From: Bog-756 sp963745955
GTDB lineage: Bacteria > Actinomycetota > Acidimicrobiia > Acidimicrobiales > RAAP-2
DNA length: 64,000 nucleotides
Direction of reading: 5' to 3'
Assembly: GCA_963745955.1 (NCBI GenBank)
Contig: CAVUZI010000011.1
Coordinates: forward strand, 930,001 to 994,000
The number at the start of each line of letters is the position of its first letter. Position 1 is the stretch's first letter. The notes beneath the pieces were generated by a model, which did not search any database, had not been told where the DNA came from, and saw only the letters and a list, made by a program, of their open reading frames with translations. Shown in pieces: positions 18,039 through 27,881 of the stretch. The position numbers and the translations under genes were made by a program.

Positions 18039-18445
18039 GTGTTCAGCTGCGGACGTTCACTTCTTGATGAAGGCCAGAAGATCGTCGTTGAACCTGCTGA
18101 CTGTGTGATGGCTGATTGTCCGATGGTCCGAAATGAGCCACCTCTTAAAGTGTGCCGGATCGGTCCCGGTGATGAATCCCGTAGGGCGCGTAGTCCGAAG
18201 GGCCGGGGAAGGCCGGCGTCGAGGCAGACGGGCATCCGGGCAGACCGGGCGGCCGATCCCGGCGGCACCCGGTCGGGTGGGGGCAGACCGAGACGCCCGG
18301 GGTTGAAAAGCCGGTTTGACCAGGGGACAATGGGCCACCCGGGGGGCCTTGCTGCCATCGGGGAGCCCGGCTCCCCACGCATCGAAAGACTCACCCCATC
18401 GAATTCATCGGTCGAGACGACGAACTCCGGGCCACAGGCGCCCTC

Positions 18446-21121
18446 TTGAGTGCGGCCCGCGATGGCATGAGCGGCACCCTGGTCTTGCGCGGCGAGGCCG
18501 GCATCGGCAAGACGTCGGTCCTGGTGGCCGCCGAGCAGCAGGCGGAGGGATTCCGGGTCCTACGGGTACACGGGGTCGAAGCAGAGGAGAACATCAGTTT
18601 CGCCGCCCTTCACCGCCTCCTGGTGCCCGTCCTCAGCGAGTCGGACCGTCTCCCGGTGCCTCAGCGCCGAGCCCTGGAGGCCACCTTCGGCCGCATCGAC
18701 GGCGGTGCTCCGGACAGGTTCCTCATCGGACTGGCCATCTTGACGTTGCTTGCCGGCGTGTCGGCGCACGCGCCGTTGCTCTGCCTGGTCGATGACGCCC
18801 AATGGCTCGACGACGAGACCAAGGAATTGCTGGCCTTCATCGCCCGGCGGCTCTACGCCGAGGGCCTCGTCCTGCTCCTCGCCGTCCGGGAGCCCACCGA
18901 GGACCGCGACGCGTTCGCCGGTCTCCCGGAGCTCCGGATCCGGGGCCTCCAGCCGTCAGGGGCCCGCCGGCTCCTGTCCACCGCCCTCGATCAGCGGCTC
19001 GACATGGCCACGACGAGCCGACTGGTGCACGAGACGCAGGGCAATCCGTTGGCCCTCGTCGAGCTCGGACGTGACGCGACCACATCCCGGCGAGCGGCGG
19101 CGCTTCTGCCGGTCGAGCCCCTTCCGTTGAGCCGGCGGCTGGAGGACCTCTTCAAACGCCAGGTGCAGGAACTACCGGAGGAGACCCAGCAGTTCCTCCT
19201 GGTGGCGGCGGCCGAACCGGCCCACACCGATGTGGTCTGGAAAGCGGCCGAACAGCTCCGGATACCGGCCGAGGTCGCCGATCCCGCCATCGACGCCGGC
19301 CTGTTCGATCCACAGGGTGCGCCCGCATTCCGCCATCCCCTGATCCGCTCGGCCGTCTACGGTGCCGCCTCCCCGTCCGATCGGCGGCGGGTCCACGCCG
19401 CCATCGCCGACGTGCTCGACGTCGAGGAAGCCGACCTCCGGGCGTGCCACCGGGCCTCGGCGGCGGCCGCCCCGGACGAGGACATCGCCGCCGAGCTCGA
19501 ACGGAGCGCGGATCGGACCGAACGTCGTGGGGGGCTGCCGACGCGGGCCGTATTCATGGCCCGGGCGGCCGAGCTCACACCCGACAGCGCCCGTCGAGCA
19601 AGCCGCGAGCTCGCCGCCGCCGAGGCGGCGCTGGCCGCCGGCAACGTGCCGCGGGCGGAGGGCCTCTTGCAGCGGGCCCGCCAAGGGCTCACCGACCCCG
19701 TCCAGCTCGCTCGGGCGAGACGGGTGGAGGCGGCATTCCACAGCTTCACGGTACCGGGCGACGTTCCCCTGATCCTGCTGGAGGCGGCCAAGGCTCTCGA
19801 GCCGCTCGACCCCCACGAGGCGCGGGACACGTACACCCAGGCGCTGCAGGCATGCCTGGTGTCCAGTCAACTCACCAGAGGAACGACGCCCCTCGAGGTG
19901 GGCGCCGCCGCCCTGGCCGCCGCCCCGCTCTGGAACCCGGAGGAGGGCATCGACGACCTGCTGGTCTCAGGGTTCGCCACCCGATTCGCGGTGGGCTACC
20001 GCGAGGCGGTGCCCGCCCTCCAGGGATGTATCGCCAGATTGTGCGCCGAGAGCCTTCCGATGGCCGGGCTGACCCGGTGGGCGATCCTCGGTGCCGACGC
20101 GGCCGCAGACCTCTGGGACGCCGAGGGATATCGGACCGTCACGCAGCGGCTCGAGAACACCGAACGCGAACGCGGGGCCCTCGAATCGCTCCGCCTCACG
20201 CTCGGGCCACTCGGGCACTCGCTCATGTGGGCCGGGAACTTCGGCGACGCCGAGGTCGCCCACTCCGAGGCCACGGAGATCTCGGTCGCCCTCGGTGCGG
20301 ACCGGGCGATCTGGGAGGCGCTGAAAGTCGAGCTCTTCGCCTGGCAGGGCCGGGACGAGGACGCCCGGTTCATCGCCGAACTGTTGTCGGGCGAGCTCTC
20401 CGAGGCCGCGGGTGGGGGGGTGGCGGTCAACCTGGCCCGCATCGCGCTCATCATCCTCGGCATCGCCCAGGGCCGTTACCAGGATGCGCTCGTCCACGGA
20501 CTGGCGATCATGGCCGACGACCCGTGTCCCCACGGCTCCCAGGTGCTTCCCGAGGTCGTCGAGGCAGCTGTCCGCAGCGGAGCCGAAGAACCGGCCCGGA
20601 CAGCCCTCGACCGACTTCGGGAGCGGGCGACGGCGAGTGGGACGCCGTGGGCCCTCGGACTCCTGGCCCGGAGCCAGGCGCTCGTGGCCGAGGACGATCC
20701 CGACTCGAACTACCAACGGGCGCTCGAGCTCCTCGGAACCACGTACGTCACGACCGATGTGGCCCGCACCCATCTGCTCTACGGGGAGTGGCTCCGTCGT
20801 GACAAGCGGCTGACAGAAGCCAGGATCCAGTTGCAGACCGCCTACCAGCTCTTCGACACCATGGGCGCGGTGGCCTTCGCCGAGCGGGCCCGGGTCGAGC
20901 TGGCCGCCACCGGGGGCCGGGCCAGGAAGCGAAATCCGGGGGCGGCGCAGGAGCTGACGCCCCAGGAGCGCCAGATCGCCACGCTGGCCGCGGGCGGGGC
21001 GACCAACCCGGAGATCGCCGAGCAGCTGTTTCTGAGCGCGGCGACGGTCGACTACCACCTGCGGAAGGTCTACCGGAAGCTCGCGGTCCGATCCCGACGA
21101 CAGCTGGCGGGGAAGCTCTAA
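18446..21121 (+). CDS. LuxR-family regulator with N-terminal ATPase domain (LAL type)
   Basis: About 891 residues or slightly more. Walker A is GEAGIGKTSVL near residue 18, Walker B LLCLVDDAQWLDD near 113, then a long helical (TPR-like) middle region, and a C-terminal LuxR helix-turn-helix (LTPQERQIATLAAGG, TNPEIAEQLFLSAATVDYH). LAL regulators sense small ligands and activate catabolic or secondary-metabolite genes. The first start codon in frame is TTG 18446, yet the typical N-terminal stretch EFIGRDDELR is encoded upstream at 18401-18430, so the true start is earlier and may be hidden by an indel near 18390. It is divergent from the DUF4331 gene across about 400 bp without another supportable gene. 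Confidence 0.9.
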   Translation: MSAARDGMSGTLVLRGEAGIGKTSVLVAAEQQAEGFRVLRVHGVEAEENISFAALHRLLVPVLSESDRLPVPQRRALEATFGRIDGGAPDRFLIGLAILTLLAGVSAHAPLLCLVDDAQWLDDETKELLAFIARRLYAEGLVLLLAVREPTEDRDAFAGLPELRIRGLQPSGARRLLSTALDQRLDMATTSRLVHETQGNPLALVELGRDATTSRRAAALLPVEPLPLSRRLEDLFKRQVQELPEETQQFLLVAAAEPAHTDVVWKAAEQLRIPAEVADPAIDAGLFDPQGAPAFRHPLIRSAVYGAASPSDRRRVHAAIADVLDVEEADLRACHRASAAAAPDEDIAAELERSADRTERRGGLPTRAVFMARAAELTPDSARRASRELAAAEAALAAGNVPRAEGLLQRARQGLTDPVQLARARRVEAAFHSFTVPGDVPLILLEAAKALEPLDPHEARDTYTQALQACLVSSQLTRGTTPLEVGAAALAAAPLWNPEEGIDDLLVSGFATRFAVGYREAVPALQGCIARLCAESLPMAGLTRWAILGADAAADLWDAEGYRTVTQRLENTERERGALESLRLTLGPLGHSLMWAGNFGDAEVAHSEATEISVALGADRAIWEALKVELFAWQGRDEDARFIAELLSGELSEAAGGGVAVNLARIALIILGIAQGRYQDALVHGLAIMADDPCPHGSQVLPEVVEAAVRSGAEEPARTALDRLRERATASGTPWALGLLARSQALVAEDDPDSNYQRALELLGTTYVTTDVARTHLLYGEWLRRDKRLTEARIQLQTAYQLFDTMGAVAFAERARVELAATGGRARKRNPGAAQELTPQERQIATLAAGGATNPEIAEQLFLSAATVDYHLRKVYRKLAVRSRRQLAGKL

Positions 21122-21130
21122 GCCTCACCC

Positions 21131-21170
21131 CGGCGGGTTCCGGCGGGTTCCGGCGGGTTCCGGCGGGTTC
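21131..21170. repeat. Four perfect 10-bp tandem repeats
   Basis: CGGCGGGTTC repeated four times directly after the LAL stop codon. The rest of the gap (to 21461) is GC-rich and I see no supportable gene in it. Confidence 0.9.
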
Positions 21171-21461
21171 CGGTGGCACCGGGGGTACCGGGGCAGGTCC
21201 CGCACCGACGGCACCGGCGGCACGCCCGGAACCGGCCTCGAGGGTCATGAATGGCTTCCCGCCGAACCGGCCGTCCGGTCGGCCGCCTGTACCTCCTCTC
21301 GATCCTGATGACCGGAACCTGGCCAACGAGCCCGACCTGGCATGGGGTGGGGGCCGGTTCACCACGTTGTTCCCCGAGCTCATGGCACTGTTCACCGCCG
21401 CCTATCCCCACTCACGCGGCTGACCGCGCGGCCCCATTTCGGGACGAGCCCGCGTCCCGGG

Positions 21462-22340
21462 TCAGTCCGCCTGTTCGACATGGACCGGGGAGGTGCCGTC
21501 GAGGGTGATCGTCATGCCCTCGAAGGCCAGGTTGATGCGGTCCTCCATGCCCAGCCACTTCGCCCGGGCCGCATCGAGCAGGACCTCGAGCTCCCGGTCG
21601 GTGTGGTACGGATCGTGGTGGAACAACACGAGATTGTCCACGTCCGCCTTCTGGGCGAATTGGATGGCCGCATCGACGCCGGAGTGGCCCCAGCCGATAT
21701 GGGCGTCGTACTCGTCGTCCCGGTACTGCGCGTCATGCATCAGGACTTCCGCACCGCTGGCGATGCCGTGCCCACTCACCCAGCTCTCCGGTAGAGACGA
21801 CAGATCGGTACCCAGAGCCGGTTCGTGATCAGGGATGTAGACGAGCACCCGGCCGTTCTCCTCGATGCGGTAGCCGACCGTCGGACCCTGGTGGGCCACC
21901 TTTGCCGCTCGGACAGTGGCGGAACCGATGGTCACCACCTCTTCCGAGGCGTCGTGAAAGGTCAGATTCGAAGGCACGTCCTCGAGCCGGAGGGGAAACA
22001 GGGGAGGTGACAGGTACATGGCGATCCGCTCGGACAGGTGCTGGACGGGCGAGGTGGGACCCCAGATGTGGATGTCGAGCCCGGGTACGAACAGCGGGCG
22101 GAAGAACCCGAGCCCCTGCAGATGGTCGAGGTGAAGATGGGTGAGGAGGATATGGAGCTCGGACGGAAGATCGTCCTGCATCAGGACACCCAGTGGCCGG
22201 ATGCCGGTCCCCGCGTCGAGGATCAGTGAGTGCCCGCTGGCCAGGCGCACCTCGACGCACGACGTGTTCCCGCCGTACTTGACGGTATCGGCCCCGGGAG
22301 CGGCCACCGATCCCCGACATCCCCACACACGCGCTTGCAC
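21462..22340 (-). CDS. Metallo-beta-lactamase-fold hydrolase
   Basis: 292 residues from GTG 22340. MBL fold of the RNase Z/phosphodiesterase-like group: start RVWGCRGSVAAPG, TVKYGGNTSCVEV, the metal motif THLHLDHLQG (HxHxDH), later IPDHEP, LMHDAQY, GWGHSGVDAAIQFA and LFHHDP supplying further ligands. Proteins of this type are annotated as cyclic-nucleotide or phosphorylcholine-type phosphodiesterases; the actual substrate is unknown. The GTG lies 4 bp after the stop of the PAS-domain gene, so the two are co-translated and the PAS protein probably controls or reports on this enzyme. Confidence 0.82.
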   Translation of the reverse strand: MQARVWGCRGSVAAPGADTVKYGGNTSCVEVRLASGHSLILDAGTGIRPLGVLMQDDLPSELHILLTHLHLDHLQGLGFFRPLFVPGLDIHIWGPTSPVQHLSERIAMYLSPPLFPLRLEDVPSNLTFHDASEEVVTIGSATVRAAKVAHQGPTVGYRIEENGRVLVYIPDHEPALGTDLSSLPESWVSGHGIASGAEVLMHDAQYRDDEYDAHIGWGHSGVDAAIQFAQKADVDNLVLFHHDPYHTDRELEVLLDAARAKWLGMEDRINLAFEGMTITLDGTSPVHVEQAD

Positions 22341-22344
22341 CGGA

Positions 22345-22776
22345 TCAGGGTTCCCCGGGCGAGTCCTGCCAGAAGACCGAGATGACGCCGTGCATCTCCC
22401 CTTCCGTCCCGAACAGCGGGTAGGCGGTCGCCTCGTACTGGCGGCGGACACCGTCGTATGAAGTCGCCATGAGCTTCTTGTGCGCCGGGCGACGCTCGAA
22501 GAACGCGATCCCGGCCGGGGATTCGCTCAGGGGGAGGGGTTGGCCGTCGGGGAGGGCGAGCTCGAGGGCCTCTCCGAACTCGCCGGACGGGATCTCACCG
22601 AGGTCCGCGAATTGCTTGCCGAGGTCCCGTGCCGCGGCATCGTTGAAGTACACCAGGGTGCCGTCGGCGTCGAGGAGGAACATCGGAGTGGCCAAATTGG
22701 AGGCCAGCTCGCGGGCCAGGATGAGCGGCAGGCTCTTCGGCGACCCGGGAACGACGTCCGGATCGCTCATGGCCAC
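22345..22776 (-). CDS. Stand-alone PAS domain protein
   Basis: 143 residues consisting of a single PAS domain: LASNLATPMFLLDADGTLVYFND begins it and YEATAYPLFGTEGEMHGVISVFWQD ends it. No histidine kinase, GGDEF or DNA-binding part is attached. GTG 22776 is preferred because GGAGG lies 7 bases upstream; an ATG at 22770 is possible. Operon with the MBL-fold hydrolase, 4 bp apart. A sensor subunit acting in trans is an inference. Confidence 0.8.
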   Translation of the reverse strand: MAMSDPDVVPGSPKSLPLILARELASNLATPMFLLDADGTLVYFNDAAARDLGKQFADLGEIPSGEFGEALELALPDGQPLPLSESPAGIAFFERRPAHKKLMATSYDGVRRQYEATAYPLFGTEGEMHGVISVFWQDSPGEP

Positions 22777-22884
22777 CCCACCGCCTCCGGGAGCTCGAGC
22801 ATGGGGCCCATCGTTGCCGCGAAAAGGGGGATTGCCAAGTCAAAGCTCCTCAAGGCTCCCTCCCGGCGCGCCGATGCCCTAGCC

Positions 22885-23043
22885 ATGACGGCACAGCTGG
22901 AACCGAGGGGGTCCGAAACGGATCCGGGCGAACGGAGCTGCCCCGACTGCGGCCAGCCGGTCGAGGCCGATTCGGCCCCTCACAAGCCCGCCGCCACCTG
23001 CCGTTCCTGCTACGACGCCTACGTCGACAACGCGGGCCGCTAG
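22885..23043 (+). CDS. Small four-cysteine Zn-ribbon protein
   Basis: 52 residues. After a short acidic lead, CPDCGQPVEADSAPH and CRSCYDAYVDNAG give two CxxC pairs spaced about 20 residues, a minimal zinc ribbon. Placed in a divergent gap between the PAS gene and the exporter gene. The composition is not what a random GC-rich ORF gives, which supports it, but no homologue family is recalled. Confidence 0.55.
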   Translation: MTAQLEPRGSETDPGERSCPDCGQPVEADSAPHKPAATCRSCYDAYVDNAGR

Positions 23044-23165
23044 ACAGCTCACCACCCCCCCTGCCTCGAGCCTGACCGTCACTTCGGGCGACAAGCCTCG
23101 CTCCGCGGACAGCTTCACCGATACCCGGAAGGCGGCCGACTGACCCGGCCCTGACCCCGGGGCTC

Positions 23166-24720
23166 CTACTCGGGGATGATCTCCGCCACCTCGTCGAGGT
23201 TGGTCGCCTCGGCCTCCTCGAGCTCCTCCCACACGCCCGGGGCCGCTTTGAGCGGACCCGGCAGGAAGAGCGCAGGCAGGACGGCGAACGCGCACACACC
23301 GAACGACCACCAGAACGAGGTGGCGAACGCATCCGCCATCCGGTTGGCCACGGCGAGCGGGAGCGGATGGGTCGGCACGGAACCCAGGCTGGTGGCGGAA
23401 CCGGGGAACTGGTGGCTGATGGCCTTCTGCAGCACCACCGCGAACACCGCCACGCCGAGCGAGCCACCGACCTGGCGGATGATGTTGGTGGCGGTACTGG
23501 CTCGGGGCACCTGTTCGAACGAGAGCCCCCGATAGGCGGCGGCGAACACCGGCATCATGCCGAATCCGAGACCGATGCCCCGAACGAACAGGGCGCCGGC
23601 CAGGAAGGCGTAGCTGGTGGACCCCGAGACCTGGGTGTAGGCGAGCGTGCCCAAGGCCAGAAGAGCCATGCCCGCGGGTACCGTCCGCCGGGTCCCGTAG
23701 CGGTCGGCCGCCTTGGCCGACGTCCGCATGACCAGCGCGGCGCCGATGCCCTGGGGTGCCATCAGCAGCCCGGCCTTCCAGGGCGACTCGCCGCGCACGA
23801 TCTGGTAGTAGAGGGGCAGCAGGAACATGGTCCCGTAGAGCGTGGCGCCGACCAGGAAGATGCAGATGGTGGCCACGGAGAAGTTGAATCGCTTGAACAG
23901 ACGCAGATCGAGCAGGGGTTCGGGGGCCCGCAGCGAGCGGAGGACGAACCCGACGATCAACCCGATCGACAACACGAGGCTGACCTCGACGCTCGGAGAC
24001 GAGAATCCGCTCCCACTCCCGACCTGGGAGAGGCCGTAGACCAACAGGGCCAGACCCGGCGCCAGCAGCGAGGAAGCCCACGACGTCGAGCCGGTGGGAA
24101 CGGTCGCTCGGCGTGTTGGGCAGGAAGCGGAAGGACGCGAAGAGGGCCACGATGCCGATGGGCACGTTGACGAAGAAGATCCAGCGCCACGAGAAGTTGG
24201 AGATGATGATCCCGCCGAGCACCGGCCCGAGAATCGGGCCGAGGAGCGTCGGCACCCCGATCACGGCCATGACCTTGTTCATCTTGTCGGGGCCTGCGGT
24301 ACGGGCCATGATCGTCTGCCCGACCGGCATGATCATGCCGCCGCCCAGCCCCTGCAGGACCCGGAACATGATCAGCGCCGTGGCCGACGGGGCGACGCCG
24401 CACAGAGCCGAACCGGCGATGAACAGCGACAGCGAGACGACATAGACGGGTTTGGCCCCGAAGCGGTGCACGGCCCAGCCGCTCAGCGGGATGACGACGG
24501 CCAGCGCCAGCAGGTACCCGGTGGTGACCCACTGGATGGTGTTGATGCTGGTGTGGAAGTCACGGGCCAGCGTGGCCAGGGCAACGGCCACGATGGTCGT
24601 GTCGAGGATGGCCATGATGGTGCCCAGCACCACCACCACACTGACCCGCCGCACCTCCGGGCTGAGTCGGTCGCCGGACGGTGGTGGGGTCGCCGGCTGC
24701 TGGCTCTCTGCTGTGCTCAT
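23166..24720 (-). CDS. MFS exporter, DHA2 family (14-TM type), frameshifted
   Basis: About 517 residues over two frames. Hallmarks of DHA2 drug:H+ antiporters: motif D1-like LDTTIVAVALATLARDF in TM1, WVTTGYLLALAVVIP, motif C region GPILGPVLGGII, and VNVPIGIVALF. Frame change near 24055 (TTCCTCGCTGCTGG), explained by one extra G. Fourteen hydrophobic segments are expected. The C-terminus is acidic (EELEEAEATNLDEVAEIIPE). The ATG at 24720 is the last of five identical ATG-containing 17-bp repeats. Substrate unknown; the family exports drugs, dyes or metabolites. Confidence 0.88.
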
Positions 24721-24791
24721 CGGGCTGCTGTGCTCATCGGGCTGCTGTGCTCATCGGGCTGCTGTGCTCATCGGGCTGCTGTGCTCATCGG
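24712..24791 (-). repeat. 17-bp tandem repeats carrying overlapping mini-ORFs ahead of the exporter
   Basis: Four full copies and a partial fifth of a 17-bp unit. On the minus strand each holds ATGAGCACAGC, giving ATGs whose first base is at 24788, 24771, 24754, 24737 and 24720. The four upstream ATGs each start a six-codon ORF (MSTAAR) ending in TGA that overlaps the next ATG as ATGA; the last overlaps the exporter start. No strong Shine-Dalgarno is visible before the first. Confidence 0.9.
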
Positions 24792-24945
24792 CCGTCCCTG
24801 GTCTCGAATCGAGCTGTCGGAGGCGAGCGCTCACGACCCCGTTTCGACCAAGGAACAAGAGCCGTCCTGCGAAGCAGGAAATCCTGCCCCCAAAACCAGC
24901 GGGATCTTACCCGGTGTCAGAATTCGGTCAGCCGGGGCGGGATTC

Positions 24946-26154
24946 TCAGGCCACCACGCCGGACGAGGTCAGCGCGGACCACTCGGCGTCATCCACGCCG
25001 GCCAGCTCGGCCAGAACCTGCCGGGTGTGCTCACCGAGGGCCGGTCCGACGTCGGCGATCCGGCCCGGGGTGCGGGAGAATTTGGGGACGACGCCGGGCA
25101 TCGGCACGTCATAGCCGGCCCGCGAGGCCGCCCGGACCACCATCTCCCGGGCTCGGAAGTGGGGATCGACCACCATGTCCGCCGGTGTGTAGACACGTCC
25201 GGCCGGTACCCCGTGCTTCGACAACAGCGCCAACAGGGCGTCGGCACCGAGGCCGGCGGTCCACCCGGCGATCAGCCCGTCCAGTTCGACCATGTTCCGG
25301 CCCCGGGACTGATGGTCGGCGTAGCGGGGGTCGGTGGCCAGCTCGGGTCGGTCCATGGCCGTGCAGAGCCGGGCGAAGACGGAGTCGGCGTTGGCGGCGA
25401 TGAGCACCTCGGATCCCTCGGCCGTCCGGTAGGCGTTGGACGGCGCCACCCCGGGCAGGACGCTGCCGGTCCGGGTCCGGGTCACCCCGCCCACCTCGAA
25501 ATCGGCCAGCGTCGACTCCATGAGGGCGGCCACCGCCTCGTAGATGGCCACGTCCACCTCCTGGCCGGATCCGCTGCGGGATCGCTCGGTGACCGCGGCC
25601 AGGGTGCCCACCACGGCGAAGAGCCCGGCCAGGGCGTCGCCCAGGCTGATGCCGCACCTGGCCGGCGGCCGGTCGGGGTCGCCGGTCGTGGCCCGGATGC
25701 CCCCCATGGCCTCGCCGATGGATCCGAAGCCCGCGTCGGTGGACCGCGGCCCGGTCTGCCCGAAGCCCGACACGTGGACGACGATGAGGCCGGGATTGGA
25801 GCGTCGCAACCGGTCGTAGCCGAGGCCCCACTCGTCCAGCCGACCCGGTCGGAAGTTCTCGAGGACCACGTCGACCCGGTCGGCCAGACGCCGCACGAGG
25901 TCCCGCCCCGCCTCGTCCCGCAGGTCGACGGCGACCGACCGTTTGTTGCGGGCGATGGCCGGCCACCACAGCCCCTGACCGTCGCGGGTGAGGCCCCAGG
26001 CCCGCATGGGGTCGCCCTCCCCGGGCGTCTCGACCTTGATGACCTCGGCCCCGTAGTCGCCGAGGAGCTGTCCGGCGAAGGGCCCGGCGATGAAGTTGCC
26101 CAGTTCGAGGACCCGCAGTCCTGACAGGGGTCCGGTCGGTTCGTCGTCGGCCAT
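24946..26154 (-). CDS. CaiB/BaiF CoA-transferase family III
   Basis: 402 residues. Transfers CoA between carboxylic acids. Typical features: LRVLELGNFIAGPFAGQLLGDYGAEVIKVE at the N-terminus (catalytic Asp is later in the family), RNKRSVAVDLR, VVLENFRPGRLDEWGLGY, and GVPAGRVYTPADMVVDPHF near the C-terminus. ATG 26154 chosen; the frame runs open upstream. It is divergent from the CMD/HMG-CoA lyase cluster and may activate its substrate. Confidence 0.88.
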   Translation of the reverse strand: MADDEPTGPLSGLRVLELGNFIAGPFAGQLLGDYGAEVIKVETPGEGDPMRAWGLTRDGQGLWWPAIARNKRSVAVDLRDEAGRDLVRRLADRVDVVLENFRPGRLDEWGLGYDRLRRSNPGLIVVHVSGFGQTGPRSTDAGFGSIGEAMGGIRATTGDPDRPPARCGISLGDALAGLFAVVGTLAAVTERSRSGSGQEVDVAIYEAVAALMESTLADFEVGGVTRTRTGSVLPGVAPSNAYRTAEGSEVLIAANADSVFARLCTAMDRPELATDPRYADHQSRGRNMVELDGLIAGWTAGLGADALLALLSKHGVPAGRVYTPADMVVDPHFRAREMVVRAASRAGYDVPMPGVVPKFSRTPGRIADVGPALGEHTRQVLAELAGVDDAEWSALTSSGVVA

Positions 26155-26262
26155 GGGCTGGATTGTAGGGAACCGCCCCGACGGCACACCAAGGACCGAC
26201 CGGCGCCACCGGGGCGGGACCGGGGCGGGACCACCTATTTCGGACCGGGTACTGTGGACCCC

Positions 26263-26911
26263 GTGCCACGCCTGCGCCAGGTGGGGAAGGACGAGGCGGA
26301 GGCGCCGATCGTCACCGTCATGTACGACCACCTCTTCGAGGGCCGGGACCCGATCGCCGAGCCGGGTACGGCCACCGGATCACCGGGTGACTGGTGGACG
26401 GTCTTCGCCCTGGTGCCCGACGTGCTCGAACACGCCGTCCAGGGGTTCGGCCTCTACCAGAGCCCGAAGCGGCTCCTCGATCCGGAGCTCCGCGAGCTGG
26501 CCCAGTGCCGGGCCGGCTGGGCCGCCGGGAGCCAGTTCGTCTTCTCCCAGCACTGCAAGTCCCTGCGGGCCCTGGGGGTGGACGAAGCGCTGGTCGAGGC
26601 CGTGCCCCACTGGGCGGCCGCCTCGTGCTACACCGAGGTGCAGCGGCTGGTGTTGGCCTACACCGACTGCCTCGTCTTCGATCGTGGCCGTGTACCGGAC
26701 GGGCTCTTCGACGCCCTCCGAGGTCACCTCGGCGACGAGGAGATCCTCGAGCTGACCTACATCGGGTCCCTCTACCTGCAGCACGCCGTCATGTCCCGGG
26801 CCCTGCGCACCGAGTTCGACGACCGGGTGGACCCGGTCGTCGAGGTGGTGGTGGAAGGCTCCGACTGCCTCACGCGACGTGGGCCGGGACATCGCGCTCC
26901 CACCCACGTGA
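26263..26911 (+). CDS. Carboxymuconolactone decarboxylase family protein
   Basis: About 215 residues, starting at GTG 26263 (an upstream in-frame GTG exists at 26254). Features: VTVMYDHLFEGRDP, LARELAQ-like ELRELAQCRAGWAAGSQFVFSQHCK, in which Cys-x7-8-His replaces the AhpD CxxC. Such forms are common next to CoA-dependent degradation genes. In the unbroken frame the protein ends at 26928 overlapping the next start, but a shift of one base near 26872 gives a better ending (GRDIALPPT) at 26911, so the C-terminus is uncertain. Confidence 0.75.
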
Positions 26912-26924
26912 GCCGGCGGCCGCG

Positions 26925-27826
26925 GTGAGCCTCAGCATCGTCGAGGTCTCCCCCCGCGACGGGTTGCAGGACGAGCCGGTGGTGCTACCCACCGACACCA
27001 AAGTGTCCCTGATCGCCAGGCCATCGACGCCGGGATCAGCCGCGTCGAGGCGGTGAGCTTCGCCCGCCCGGACCGGGTACCCACCATGGCCGATGCCGAG
27101 GCGGTACTGGCCGGAGTCGCCCGTCGACCCGGTGTCCGGCTCGCCGGCCTGGTGCTCAACGAGAAGGGCCTCGAGCGGGCGCTGGCCGCGGGGGTGGACG
27201 AGATCAACGTGGTGGTGCTGGCCAGTGAGACGTTCTCGCGGCGCAACCAGGGCCTGGGGGTGGAAGAGGCGCTCCGCATGTGGAGCCGGGTGGCCGCCCA
27301 CGCCGCCGGGGCCCACCTCGGGGCCACGGTGACCCTGTCGGCGGCCTTCGGCTGTCCCTATGAGGGGTGGATGGACCCGGCCCGGGTGCGGGAGATGGCC
27401 CGGCGGGTGGCCGACGACGGACCGATCGAGATCGCATTGGCCGACACCATCGGGTGCGCAGTGCCGCCCGAGGTCGATGCGCTGGTACGCGGGGTGGCGG
27501 CCGACACGGGCCTCCCCGTGCGGGTCCACCTGCACAACAGCCGGAACACCGGGTACGCCAATGCACTGGCCGCCATCGCCGCCGGCGCGTCGGCCCTCGA
27601 CGCCAGCATCGGGGGCATCGGCGGGTGCCCCTTCGCCCCGGGGGCGTCCGGCAACATCGCCACCGAAGACCTGGTGCACCTGCTCGACCGCATGGACATC
27701 CCCACCGGGGTGAGCCTGGAGAAGCTCCTGGTCACCTCCCACTGGTTGGAGGAGGTGCTGGGCCACCCGGTCCCGGGACAGTTGGGCCGGTCCGGGCCCT
27801 TCCCCACGCCGGCGGCGGCGCCCTGA
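26925..27826 (+). CDS. HMG-CoA lyase-family DRE-TIM enzyme, frameshifted
   Basis: About 300 residues. Cleaves 3-hydroxy-3-methylglutaryl-CoA-like substrates in the family. Motifs: SPRDGLQDE (catalytic Arg, metal Asp), FARPDRVPTMADAE, HLHNSRNTGYAN (metal His), and GGIGGCPFAPGASGNIATED with the active-site Cys. GTG 26925 starts the first segment; the frame changes near 27020, where a missing C in GCC-CAG-GCC would join IA to AIDAGISRVEAVSF. This is one of the few shifts explained by a lost base. It follows the CMD protein within 15 bp and precedes the DUF7064-like gene by 55 bp, so probably part of one transcript. Confidence 0.85.
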
Positions 27827-27881
27827 ACGACACCGGTCCCGGCCGTTGTGCCACCGGGCGCCATGGGCAAGAGTTGGACGC

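Noticed and set aside
17927..18394. Possible gene between DUF4331 and the LAL regulator
   Set aside because: Several short open frames but no ribosome site or known domain. The C-terminal FNDDLLAFIKK of one (18057-18338) is unremarkable.
21251..21508. 85-codon ORF after the LAL gene
   Set aside because: No Shine-Dalgarno, Arg/Pro/Ser-rich, overlaps the MBL gene end on the other strand.
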